From Priapulus caudatus (lineage: Eukaryota; Priapulida; Priapulimorpha; Priapulimorphida; Priapulidae): a stretch of 27,763 nucleotides of DNA. Positions 1 through 9,580 of the stretch are shown one piece after another. The position numbers and the translations under genes were made by a program. The stretch covers positions 1,314,665 to 1,342,427 of the forward strand of contig NW_014577078.1 in NCBI RefSeq assembly GCF_000485595.1, read 5' to 3'. Each line of letters starts with the position of its first letter. Positions within the stretch are counted from its first letter, which is position 1. The notes beneath the pieces were generated by a model. The model was not told the origin of the DNA. It worked only from the letters and a program-made list of their open reading frames with translations, and made no database searches.

Positions 1-86
1 GCGTGTGCACGTACACGTGCGTGCGTGTGCACGTACACGTGCGTGCGTGTGCACGTACACGTGCGTGCGTGTGTGTACACGTACAC
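1..86. repeat. 22-bp alternating purine-pyrimidine tandem repeat
   Basis: About four copies of a 22-bp unit built on GCGTGTGCACGTACACGTGC. The unit is alternating purine-pyrimidine and largely self-complementary (GTGCACGTACACGTGC), so it could form hairpins or Z-DNA. It begins at the window edge and may extend further. Confidence 0.9.
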
Positions 87-342
87 AGAATACATGTACA
101 TGATCGCGGACCTAACAAATATACCCATGAATGCTCGGAATCGTTTAGAACAGAGCTCAAAACGTCACGCTAGTTCTCACGGAAAGTAATACAGAAAGTT
201 ATTGTTTTCTCTGTTTCTTCATAGCTATATACAAGCCCATGTGCTTATATCATAGAAATATATAGAGTCTAACTAGTATATTATTTTTATGAGTTGTATA
301 TATCCAGAGGATTATCCAGAGCACGTATATCATATATGATAT

Positions 343-860
343 CAGGGGCGTAGCCAGGATTTTTAAAGTTGTAGGCACGACTATCTGAGCGGAGCGCCAC
401 CATCGGTTGGCGCGGAGCGTACAAGAAAATTTTTGGTTTTACAAACCCCCCAGATGGCCGGAAACGGCCTTTCCCGAGTGTTCATTCTGGTTCCCTGACC
501 TCTTGCTAACTTGAGACACCTAATTCAATATCACTTTTAAACCCAAAAAACACAAACGAGTTAAAATAGTGTTACGAATGTTAAAAAACTGACAAGAATG
601 GATCCTAGTCTTTTTCGGCGGGTAGAGTGTTGAATGAAACGGCACGCGATAGAAATGACAGCCTAGATGACAGAAGAATAGGTCACCTAATTTAGCCATA
701 TTCTTGCTACGTTCATTTCAATAGTTTTTCCTGCCTAGACTCTTAAACTCGTCCAGCAAGCTTATGGATTGGAATTATGGGTGTTTAAAAAAAAGAAGAT
801 AACTTGGCCAAAAAAAGTGTAGGCCCGGGCCTACAGTGCTACATACTGGCTACGCCCCTG
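343..860. mobile_element. 518-bp non-autonomous DNA transposon, CAGGGGCGTAGCCAG ends
   Basis: The two ends are a perfect 15-bp terminal inverted repeat, CAGGGGCGTAGCCAG at 343-357 and its complement at 846-860. A GTAGGC block is also shared near each end. The element is flanked by GATAT on both sides (338-342 and 861-865), a probable short target-site duplication. Near the right end sits a perfect 16-bp palindrome, GTAGGCCCGGGCCTAC (819-834). No open reading frame is present, so it is non-autonomous. CAGGG ends recall hAT elements, but hAT normally duplicates 8 bp, so the superfamily is left open. Confidence 0.82.
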
Positions 861-882
861 GATATATAGACCCTACGTGCTC

Positions 883-979
883 TAACCTGTATGATACAGG
901 CGGTATGTTTCGCTTCACTACACTATCTACACTGAAGTGTAGTGAAGCGGAACCGGAATCGCCTGTATCATACAGGTTA
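883..979. mobile_element. 97-bp palindromic MITE with 9-bp target-site duplication
   Basis: A perfect 20-bp inverted repeat bounds the element: TAACCTGTATGATACAGG plus CG at 883-902, and its complement at 960-979. A second inverted repeat lies inside, GCTTCACTACAC (912-923) against GTGTAGTGAAGC (937-948). The direct repeat TACGTGCTC abuts both ends exactly (874-882 and 980-988). Duplications of 9-11 bp are typical of Mutator-like elements; that family assignment is inference. It has no coding capacity. Confidence 0.82.
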
Positions 980-1340
980 TACGTGCTCTGATATATTTCT
1001 ATGGTTTCTCCTGTCATATTTCCGCTAGAGGACAGCATGCGCGTAAACCGGATGTCACACGAGCTCAGCGTCACGAGTTGCGGTCCGAAGTTGCGGTGTT
1101 ACAGGTAAGACCGTTGTATATTTTCAATATATTTGGTTTATTTTGAAATCGTTGTGTTTATACGTTGCAGTGAATAAAATGCGGTGTGGTATATCATACT
1201 AAGATAAGGCTCGGATATACTTATATAGAATTAGAACGCAGAAAGTTATCATGTTGTGATTTAGAATTAGAGTTGTGTTTTGAATATTTCGAAGTAGGCG
1301 TAGATACTCGGTAGTACTATGATCATGATGGAGTACTCGG

Positions 1341-1971
1341 ATGTAACCCAACAAGAGTAGGGTTACAACGCGTCCCTATCCTTTTGTGTGGAGGAACCCC
1401 TGAGTGAATCACTCAGGGCGGTTTGCTGGTGCGTTTTCAGAGACTAGAACTTCCAAACTGGGTTTATTCTCAACACGAATCTTTCTCCGCTATCCTGGAA
1501 CTTGGAAGTGGAACTTACTATGTATCACATTCACAATACTCTGTATTAAACTAATATAACGTGTTACAAAAATTCGAAGTGACGAGCGGCGGATATATTG
1601 AGCGCCATTTCTGTTGACCTGTGACGTACGCATTCCCAATGCGCATAGCGTTCGGCCCACCTCGGCCACCACCGAACGCTATGCGCATTATAGGAATGCG
1701 TACGTCACAGGTCAACAGAAATGGCGCTCAATATATCCGCCGCTCGTCACTTCAAATTTTTGTAACACGTTATATTAGTTTACTACAGAGTATTGTGATA
1801 CATAGTAAGTTCCAGGATAGCAGAGAAAGGTTCGTGTTGAGAATAAACTCAGGTTGGAAGTTCTAGTCTCTGAAAACGCACCAGCAAACCGCCCTGAGTG
1901 ATTCACGCAAGGGTTCCTCCACAGAAAACCATAGGCTCGCGTTGTAACCCTATCCTGTGTTTGGGTTACAT
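1341..1971. mobile_element. Foldback/long-hairpin element, arms about 300 bp
   Basis: The left arm (1341-1655) and right arm (1672-1971) are reverse complements with only scattered mismatches and one insertion of roughly 15-20 bp in the left arm near 1500-1530. The loop is 16 bp (1656-1671). The outer ends read ATGTAACCCAA and TTGGGTTACAT. Open frames here (for example 1490-1672 minus and 1621-1866 plus) are the same arm sequence read from both sides and resemble no known protein. A transcript would fold into a hairpin of about 300 bp. No transposase is present. Confidence 0.88.
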
Positions 1972-1979
1972 TATTGTAT

Positions 1980-2075
1980 TTACGGTACTACTAGCACTAC
2001 TACTACTAGTAGTACTACAGTACTAGTACTACTACGGTGCCACTACTAGTACTACTACTAGTACTAGACAGTAGA
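1980..2075. repeat. TAC/TAG trinucleotide-rich repeat
   Basis: Imperfect repeats of ACTACT, AGTAGT and CTAGTA occupy the spacer between the right arm of the foldback and the right outer arm. Small open frames on both strands here come only from the repeat. Confidence 0.8.
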
Positions 2076-2120
2076 CTAATACGTACTTCGAAATATTCAA
2101 AACATAACTCTAAATCACAA

Positions 2121-3007
2121 GTCACAACAATACTAGTAGCCTCTACGAAAACAAAACATTGGTGGTGGCTACATATACTATTACTAATAGTAATAGTAAT
2201 ACTAGTAAATATAATCATAATCATGTCATGATAATTATCCATGCAGCATGCTTATTTAGTAATATCTTTTTAATATTGTCCAATTGGCTTTGCTACAAGT
2301 TACAACACACAATCTTGCCGAACGCCAGTGTGAATAGACGATATGAACAAGTTTAGTTGACTGAAGTTGAAGTTGGTAAACGTGAATGGCAATACTAATA
2401 TCTCGAAATATGCATTCCATATCCTTTGTTTCACACAATTTTACGACAAACTTTTTAATATTACAAATACTCTATCAAATGCATCTGTCATTGTCTTGCA
2501 TGTTGTTGAGGAGCATTTGCACCTTGTCTGAGTAGAATTACCATGTGTTATAGAGTACATTTACGAATAATAATGATAAACTAATATTACAATAATGAAT
2601 AAAATACACATGCATGCTTGCACACACACACGCACACACACAGGCGCAATGCAGACCCATGCACGCGCACACTCGTGGAGTGTTTGTACTGGTTCTTGGA
2701 AACCTGGTCAGCTGACTAGTCCAGTAAGAATTTTAAAATGACGTTACCAGGTCTGGAAAGGCCAGAAAAATAGACAATTATCTTGTTTGGTCCTCTAGTC
2801 TAGAGTCTTGGATAATATTAATAACAAGTTCAATATTTTAAGCTATAACCATGTGTACTGGCTCAGAAGGAATATAACTTGCACGGAACAAGGGTTTGTT
2901 TACTAACTGCTGATTGGAAGATATGAGGTACAAAGATTGTATCAGATAGTCGGAACCCTAGATTGGACACCATAGCTTGTTTACACGCGTGTTCCTAGTT
3001 TCAGGAT
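2121..3007. other. Intergenic, no gene recognised
   Basis: AT-rich sequence without convincing coding frames. The only clear structure is a short CA/CGCA microsatellite near 2620-2643. The frames at 2159-2356 and 2256-2438 have no recognisable domain or splice context. Confidence 0.6.
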
Positions 3008-3163
3008 CACGTTTATTTTCCGAGTTTCGGAGGCGTGTATAATCTCCGTGTTTCAGAGACGTGTATATTTTCTGAGATTCGGATACATGTTTATTCTCCG
3101 AGTTTCAGAGACGTGTGTCTTCTCCGAGATTCGAAGATGGGTTTATTCTCCGAGACTCGGAGC
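3008..3163. repeat. 26-bp tandem repeat upstream of progranulin
   Basis: Six imperfect copies start at 3008, 3034, 3060, 3086, 3112 and 3138. The shared core is TTCTCCGAGTTTCAGAGACG with substitutions. The core holds a CTCCGAG...CTCGGAG type inverted match, so single units can form small hairpins. The frame at 3048-3257 is the repeat in translation and is not called a gene. Confidence 0.85.
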
Positions 3164-3721
3164 AGTCTTTAGCTCTTACCGGTTATACTTCAAAAATACT
3201 GTATTTTTGCCATTAGTCAAGTTGGTAACTGTAAATGCAGGTACAAGTTCATTTTGATACATTAAAGGACATATAGTTTGTTTATAATAAAGGTTTAGAA
3301 GTTGCTAAACAAGTTACTACTCTAACTCATTAGTCCTGGTATGTTTTCTGCCTACTGCCTGTTGTTGGAGTTTTAGAGTGTCATTACTGACACATATGCG
3401 ATCACTGTCCTCGTAAAGAGCGAGAAATGGTCCCACTTTTAATCTAAAAATGCACCATTGTGCGCATACTCACGGGTGATCACCCCTAGGGTCACTATAT
3501 GAATATATAGATAGTAGCACCTATTGTGTGATATCAGATTTCATACGCTTGGTTTAATCTTTGTAGCATATATACCTCGTATATATAGCGTGTACTACAG
3601 TGAATACAATATTTAATACTGCTCTTAATTCTATTTATCATTACATATCTTGAAAGGTATACAGCACGCAAAGTCCAAGTTTAATGGAAAGATAGGCATT
3701 TGTGGAGTACCCGCTACAATC
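3164..3721 (+). promoter_or_regulatory. Presumed promoter and 5' region of progranulin
   Basis: This stretch precedes the progranulin start codon. It holds TATATA-rich segments around 3575-3595 that could act as a TATA element, and a four-codon upstream ORF including its stop (ATG at 3684, stop at 3693-3695) that would lie in the 5' UTR if transcription starts upstream. The transcription start is not determinable. Nothing else is recognised. Confidence 0.3.
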
Positions 3722-3860
3722 ATGCATCAACTGATGGTTGTACTCGCTTGCATGTGTTGGTTGCTGGCAAGTGTTGCCACCACTCCACTAAAGTTTCAGC
3801 CACTAGATCTGAATGTTGATGCATCTGCAGTGTGTGGAGACAATAAGACTACCTGTCCAG
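3722..3860 (+). CDS. GRN: Progranulin exon 1: signal peptide and start of module 1
   Basis: Codes residues 1-46 and the first base of 47. It ends after the second cysteine of module 1 (TTCP) at donor GTAACC, in phase 1. The joined codon G|AC gives Asp47. Confidence 0.88.
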
Positions 3861-6800
3861 GTAACCGATAGAACTCTTACTCGTATATTGGTCAAGATTG
3901 TAAAAGAGAATTTTAATATTGATCAACTTTCAGAAAATGAGGAGTCTCACTATATTATGTATATTATGTTACAAGATGCTAAGGGTCACATTCCTCACAC
4001 AAGTATGATTAGCTGTGGCTTGATGTGCGTGTAACTAGGCTGGTGATGCAGATCGTGCTGTATTTTGTGGAAGTACTACAGGGAAATGTTGTACTATACC
4101 ATACTGAAACTACTGCCTGAACGACATTAACATATAGGGTGTCATTCCCACATAATGTTGGCAAACTTATTTGTTCAGCATGTAATAATTTGATGGAAAA
4201 TGCATCACATATACACCTATTTAAAGTAGTATTGAGTTTGATGTGATGAAATGCCTTGAAATATTTCAGACATGGCTACCTGCTGCAAGCTTTCCGATGG
4301 CGAATTTGGTTGTTGTCCGTTTAAAAATGCACATTGCTGCCTGGATGGAACCCACTGCTGTCCAGAAAATGCTAGGTGTGATGAAGAAAAGCAGAAATGT
4401 ATTCCAACAAATCATCTATCTGTCTTCAATCATCTGGGGATCACAAAACTTTATCATCCTCGAAGAGTTGCAGATGTCATTTGTCCTGGAGGAAAGGTAA
4501 CGCAATGCAATGCCTTAAATGACTGATTTTAAATGATGTTTTTTTTAAGCGAAGCTCAAGTTGGTCTTAATATTTTTCTACTCTTGTTTTACAGGAAAAA
4601 TGTCCAACTGACATGACATGCTGTCCTCTGGGTTCAGGCATTGGGTATGGTTGTTGTCCATTGCCAAAAGCCATATGCTGTGCAGACCATACGCACTGCT
4701 GCCCAGTTGGCTATACATGTAACTTGCCAAAGGACACGTGTGATAAGGTAAGTAGCCACTGTCCAGGGACACGCCCAGAAAATGTTGAGTTTTTGGTAGT
4801 GGAAGGGTGGCTGTGGGTCGTGCATTCCCTAAAATATTTTGGGGAAAAAAACAATTCATTGTTCTGCAATCAAGACTATTCCTTTTTTGATGTCATGCAG
4901 CAAATCGATAGACCCCTGTTAGTTTACGTTAAGCCTAAAGTCTATGGAAAACTCTAGAAGTCTACAAGTGAAGGTTTACCAATAAATACCGAATTATGTC
5001 CAGGATGTGTGTTCTTTTTCAGCAATCGTTGATGGATTCTTTTTGTGAATAGTAGTTTACTCACTTTGCACACCATTTACTAAATCAATATCTTTTGTGC
5101 GTTAAATGTAAATCTGTTAACCGAGCCTTCATTAAATGAGGTATGTTAGTACTAATATTTCAGTTTAACATCTATTGATAATTATTTTGATAGTCATATA
5201 ATCTAAAGCTATTACCTTAACATTTACAGGCTGGCTCACTTAGCATCCCCCTTCTTACTAAACAGACTTCTGTGAGTGTCGACTGGTCTAATTCCATAGA
5301 TCAGCCACATCGCAATAATGAGATGAACTATCAGCTATTCCTTGGGGTGGAAGATGTTTTGTGTCCAGATAGGAAGTCCAAGTGTCCAGCTGGGACCACA
5401 TGTTGTATGATGACCACAAGTGAGTGGGGATGCTGCCCTTTACCAAAGGCAGTCTGTTGTAAAGACAAGCTTCATTGCTGTCCAGAAGGAATGACTTGTG
5501 ATGTCGCTGGTAGTCGCTGTAGCTCAGGAGAGCACAGCGTTCCCTGGGATGACAAGTTTATAGCAAGGTCTGATGCGGGTGAGAATGTTAAACATCGTAA
5601 GAAGTCTACAGCTGTTATTTGTCCAGATGGAAAGTCCCAGTGCCCCGATCAAACCTCGTGCTGTGTAATGACCACTGGGCAGTATGGATGCTGTCCATTA
5701 CCAAAAGCTGTCTGCTGCAATGACAAGGTGCATTGTTGCCCACAAGGCACTACGTGTGATGTTGCACAGGGAAGATGCAGCCAGAAAGACCTTTCTTTGC
5801 CCTGGTATAAGAAGTTTGAAGCCAGTGCTGTAAATGTTTTACCTACCCAGGAGGAGTCAACTAGCAAGAATGGTGACAATACTGATGTTAAAGCTGTTAT
5901 TTGTCCAGATGGGAAGTCTCAGTGCCCAGATGAAACCACTTGCTGTAAGATGACCACAGGTCAGTGGGGATGCTGCCCTTTACCAAATGCTGTCTGCTGT
6001 AGTGATAATATTCACTGCTGCCCCACAGGAACAATGTGTGATGTCACACATGGATCATGCAATAAAGGTAATGAATGTTGAGCAGGGGTAGAAATTAACT
6101 TTTGAACACGGGAGTCCAACGGACTCCCTACCCTCAAAAAGAGGGAGTCCGCAGCAAAATGAGGGAGTCCGCAGTCTGACGTTCAAAATTAAAAATATTA
6201 ACAATAACACGTGCTTTTTTCAAGATTCACGTGGTTGCACGTCTGCCAAATTTTCTTTGGACATTAGATGGAAAATAGGGTAATTCCGCGACGAAGCCGT
6301 GCTCTGGATTGAACTAGTTGGTATGGCAGAATTTTCAGGGAGTCACACGGACTCCTGCATATGTCAAATCGGGGAGTCCGCTCTGGATTGAACTAGTTGG
6401 TATGGCAGAATTTTCAGGGAGTCACACGGACTCCTGCATATGTCAAATCGGGGAGTCTGACAGTAAATCGGGGAGTATTTGACTCCGGACTCACATTAAT
6501 TTTGCACCCTGGTTGAGTATACTTATTTTATGTGGGCACACACGTACAATGTCAGTTTTAATTATGCAGTTGGACCTGGTTACAATGCCATATCTAGTAC
6601 CAAGGTGACATTGGTATAATGTAATGAGATTTTTTTATCTGAGGTAGTCTTCTGCTTTATGAAGTATTTCCCTACAGATAACAGTTAGAAGAATTATACC
6701 ACTATTAATTTTAAAATACATATTTGTAAAGTATTTTTTTATTGATTCCATTAGAATATGCAATATTAATTTTGTGATAATCCAAATAGTTTCAGGTGAC

Positions 6801-7348
6801 AGTGCAGACAGTAGCATTCCATGGTTTATGCATACGCCAGCTTGGGAGAGAGTTCCAACTGTTGCTGTCGTAACCCCTGAACAAAGGACTGGTCTCGGCA
6901 ACTTGGCATTGGACAACCACCATTCCATGACCTTGGCGACAGAAATGGTCAACAAGGGTTTGTCAGCGGTGATATGTCCTGATGGTGCCCACCAGTGTCC
7001 AGATAGAAACACTTGCTGCAAGATGACCACTGGCCAGTATGGCTGTTGTCCATTGTTGAATGTAAGCTCCACATTATGCTGTCTAATATCACGTGCCTTC
7101 CCACACATGTGTTATTGTAACTAGTGTTTACATGGTTTATGTAACAACTCTATATGCATTGTAACAACTAATAAGCACAAATAATGCCTAATATTCACAA
7201 CCATTATGTTCTTTTACAGGCGTCATGTTGCAGTGATGGTTACCATTGCTGTCCACAAGGCTACCTTTGCGATGGATCAATGTGTATGAACAATGACAGC
7301 AGAGTAACTCACGAGACAAATCTTTTGGAAGAGATCTTTAATCCATAG
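3722..7348 (+). CDS. GRN: Progranulin, six granulin modules, secreted
   Basis: Six exons join in phase: 3722-3860, 4270-4496, 4595-4747, 5230-6067, 6796-7061 and 7220-7348, giving 583 residues. All introns are GT-AG. Residues 1 to about 20 form a signal peptide (basic-poor start, hydrophobic core, cut near ASVAT). Six complete granulin modules follow, each with 12 cysteines in the C-C-CC-CC-CC-CC-C-C pattern: about 38-90, 118-171, 218-270, 304-356, 398-450 and 513-563. Linkers carry a recurring [VLI]PW motif (277-279, 364-366, 460-462), as in other progranulins. Sequons occur at N41 and N566. The family is known as secreted growth factors and lysosomal proteins; the full protein is normally processed into single granulins. 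The ATG at 3722 is chosen because it starts the signal peptide and has A at -3. The only upstream ATG seen in the preceding 40 bases is the out-of-frame uORF. No downstream partner domain such as a protease is attached. Confidence 0.95.
4270..4496 (+). CDS. GRN: Progranulin exon 2: rest of module 1, start of module 2
   Basis: Residues 48-122, after acceptor ATATTTCAG. It carries ten cysteines of module 1 (MATCCKLSDGEFGCCPF onward), a linker of about 24 residues, then VICPGGK, the first cysteine of module 2. Donor GTAACG, phase 0. Confidence 0.93.
4595..4747 (+). CDS. GRN: Progranulin exon 3: rest of module 2
   Basis: Residues 123-173, after acceptor TTTTACAG. It holds the remaining eleven cysteines of module 2. 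The GSGIGYG stretch makes this module one residue longer than modules 3-5. Donor GTAAGT, phase 0. Confidence 0.93.
5230..6067 (+). CDS. GRN: Progranulin exon 4: modules 3, 4 and 5 with no introns
   Basis: Residues 174-452 plus one base. Three complete modules and their linkers lie in a single 838-bp exon. Modules 4 and 5 share near-identical openings (VICPDGKSQCPD) and cores (GCCPLP.AVCC), pointing to fairly recent duplication. The acceptor is CATTTACAG and the donor GTAATG. Without splicing, the frame would stop seven codons on. Confidence 0.94.
6110..6128. repeat. GGGAGTCC/GGACTCCC hairpin in intron 4
   Basis: Perfect 8-bp inverted repeat with a 3-base loop (AAC). It opens a stretch rich in GGGAGTCC motifs that runs to about 6490. 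Confidence 0.8.
6301..6457. repeat. 79-bp tandem duplication in intron 4
   Basis: Two essentially identical head-to-tail copies, 6301-6379 and 6380-6457, each containing GGGAGTCACACGGACTCC, itself a hairpin. The surrounding 6110-6490 segment shares the GGGAGTC motif and is probably a small repeat element or transposon remnant inside the intron. Confidence 0.9.
6796..7061 (+). CDS. GRN: Progranulin exon 5: linker and first part of module 6
   Basis: Residues 453 (split) to 541. A long linker of about 60 residues includes SSIPWF, then VICPDGAHQCPD through GCCPLLN, six of the twelve cysteines of module 6. Acceptor TAGTTTCAG, donor GTAAGC, ending in phase 0. Confidence 0.92.
7220..7348 (+). CDS. 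GRN: Progranulin exon 6: end of module 6 and C-terminus
   Basis: Residues 542-583 and the stop TAG (7346-7348). It supplies the last six cysteines (ASCCSDGYHCCPQGYLC and MC) and a 20-residue acidic tail ending NLLEEIFNP. The acceptor is TCTTTTACAG. Confidence 0.92.
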   Translation, partial: ASCCSDGYHCCPQGYLCDGSMCMNNDSRVTHETNLLEEIFNP

Positions 7349-8506
7349 AGTCGTATTCTGGAAAACACTGTTAAGCACTGCTATTAAGACTGTGGTAGTG
7401 TATGGATAACTATCATGTAACGTGTGTGCACCTGTTAAATTTTTGCAGTAGTAGTACAGGTATTACTAGTTAAATTAAAATTAATGTACAAATCTTTTTG
7501 TCACTTCTGCACTAACTTTACTTTTTATTCTGTGTGCAAGACTGGTTAATGTATGGAGGAAATACATGTTGGTTTTCACTATTCTTTTCATGAATACAGT
7601 AAGTCCATATAAAATGATTGTTGCAGTGCTGCGATTGCTGAATTTACTTTTTGCTATTTACTTTGAGAAATTACAATAAGGAAATTTTATGCATTAACAG
7701 GTAACGGGTGTCATGTCTAAAATAATGATACGATAAAGTATTTGTATGGTTTTCTACTTGTTTGCTGAAATAGGGTCTTGTAACCAAAGAATCGTTGGAA
7801 AAGATTTTGTATAAGAACCAATAACGACCAATTTATTCACTATTTTCATGTGATTGTGTGAATATATACTTTGTATTACAAATTTTGTATGGCCTTGATA
7901 GCACGCAAATGTTTATAAATTGGATGGAGTCAGTATGAGTATGTGAATGGTGTGTGGACGTGTATAGGAGATTAACCTATGTATATTTGCTGGAATGTGT
8001 TTGGTTAAATATAAATATGAAGTATAATAGCACAAACTCAATTGTCTAATTGAATATTTGTGTGTAGCACGTGGTTCGGCATGAGGAATAAACGTAAACG
8101 TGAACGTAATAAATGGATACGCTGACGAGTCGATCAAGACTCGTTTTCTACGTGTGTATAACTAACCTATAGTACTGTAGTATTCTCGCTTCTTTGTAGT
8201 CTTTCATATAGTATTTTGGTCGTGGGGAGCAATTAACAAATCAAAACGGTCGCACCCAGTATTATGAATACATAATATCACGTATTACATTGATATATCA
8301 TGTACTTCTGGCAATATCGATGTGGAAATTTTAATTTAAGCATAAATAGCAACAAGACATCGTCGTCGCCAAAGCTGGGGTCTCCTCGCATACAAACATT
8401 TAATTGATCTTGAAAAAATTGACAAACATTAAAAATAAAAACAGTTACGGTGTCCTTGAGCGCAGCATCTTGAAAGGCGATCTCGTTCGAGATGATCATG
8501 AGTTTG
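7349..8506 (+). other. Progranulin 3' UTR and 3' flank
   Basis: No further coding sequence. Possible poly(A) signals are ATTAAA at 7474-7479 and a canonical AATAAA at 8087-8092; which is used cannot be decided. The remainder to 8506 is AT-rich with no recognised feature. The last 25-40 bases (TGAGTTTGTACACAGT) resemble a unit of the repeat at 10793-11010. Confidence 0.45.
8087..8092 (+). terminator. Possible poly(A) signal AATAAA for progranulin
   Basis: First canonical AATAAA after the stop codon, about 740 bases downstream. The alternative is ATTAAA at 7474-7479, about 125 bases downstream. Confidence 0.35.
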
Positions 8507-8514
8507 TACACAGT

Positions 8515-8583
8515 TATGGCATGTATTTTGTTTCATTATTCAATTTTTTGTTTTATGGTTGATTTTATCACATATAACATTCA
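8515..8583 (+). repeat. Left terminal inverted repeat
   Basis: Matches the reverse complement of about 10725-10792 with a few substitutions and short indels. It runs directly into the left 21-bp satellite. Confidence 0.85.
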
Positions 8584-8923
8584 CGGATCGAATGATTCGA
8601 TTCACGGATCGAATGATTCGATTCACGGATCGAATGATTCGATTCACGGATCGAATGATTCGATTCACGGATCCGAAAGAGAAGAACAGCGAAAAGTAGT
8701 GCCGTCGCGGCAAAGGAATGAACGGGAAAGTGCTAAAAGCAGATGAGAAGCGATGTTTAAGAACATGAAGGTCTTGGATCCGACACCGCCGAGAGAACGG
8801 AACTGAGAGAGGAAGGAGCCGGGAAATGTGTCGGATTCACGGATCGAATCATTCAATTCACGGATCGAATGATTCGATTCACGGATTGAATCATTCGATT
8901 CCCTAATCGAATCATTCGATCCT
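8579..8923. repeat. 21-bp satellite, left arrays
   Basis: Units built on CACGGATCGAATGATTCG repeat exactly every 21 bp from 8579 to about 8674. They resume in degenerate form at 8834-8923 after a 159-bp unrelated insert. CGAATGATTCG is an odd-centred palindrome. The 21-bp period is a multiple of three, so it reads as a heptapeptide repeat (SNDSIHG) in one frame; that is an artefact. Confidence 0.9.
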
Positions 8924-9114
8924 GAGATTTATACCGGACCACGTTTCCGACTCTCGCATCATCTATCAACAACTTGAGCAAAACGGCACTAGTTCAACTT
9001 TGGAGCATTTTTACATTATGATAATTAATAAATTTCGTACTCATTAAGTATTATAGCTCATAATAAGCAGGCGATATCAAATAATAATGTTACAATCTAT
9101 TCTTGGCATTTTGA

Positions 9115-9580
9115 GTAGAGGATGGATGGTAGAGGATGGTGGGAGAAGACGGAGGAGGTAGAGGAGGGGGAGAAAGTGGTGGAGAAGGAGGAGGAGAAGG
9201 TAGAGGAGGGGGAGAATGTGGTGGAGGAGGACGAGGAGTGGGGAGATAGGGGAGAGAGGAGGGGGAGAATGTGGTGGAGGAGGACGAGGAGTGGGGAGAG
9301 GGGGTAGAGGAGGGGGAGAAGGTAGAAGAGGATGGTGGGAGAAGGTGGAGGAGGTAGAGGAGAGTGGGAGAATGTGGAGGAAGTAGAGGAGGGGGAGAAG
9401 GTGGTGGAGGAGGAGGAGGAGGTAGCGGAGGAGGGGGAGAATGTGGTGAGGCAGGGAGGGAGGGAAGGGGTCGAGGTGGTAAGTGAGTGAGTGAGAGAGG
9501 GAGGGATCGAGGTGGTGAGTGAGGGAGGGAGGGAGGGAGGGGGTCGAGGTGGTAAGTGAGGGGGGAGGGAGCGATCGAGG
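9115..9580. repeat. Polypurine (GGA/GAG) tract in transposon core
   Basis: About 465 bp almost entirely purine on the + strand, with repeated GGAGAA, GGAGGA and GGTGGAG blocks. It is a candidate for triplex or G-quadruplex structure. The long Pro/Ser/Leu-rich frames on the minus strand are by-products of this composition. Confidence 0.88.

Larger units (their letters stand above)
1254..2120. mobile_element. Outer inverted repeat enclosing a foldback element
   Basis: The segments 1254-1296 and 2084-2120 are imperfect inverted copies of each other, sharing for example TTTTGAATATTTCGAAGTA and TTGTGATTTAGA on opposite strands. They enclose the strong foldback at 1341-1971, plus trinucleotide-rich spacers. 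This could be one large composite element, or a TACTAC-repeat insertion separating outer and inner arms. The exact outer limits are uncertain. Confidence 0.65.

Noticed and set aside
1490-1866. Two similar small proteins sharing GMRTSQVNRNGAQYIRRSSL
   Set aside because: They are the two arms of one foldback element read from opposite strands, which explains their similarity.
8492-8746. Heptapeptide-repeat protein (SNDSIHG units), and a similar MLRFTDR frame at 10288-10482
   Set aside because: The 21-bp satellite period is a multiple of three, so any frame shows a heptapeptide. It lies inside a transposon and has no start context or wider frame.
8579-8923. CRISPR-like array
   Set aside because: The units are directly contiguous with no unique spacers, and the setting is a eukaryotic transposon.
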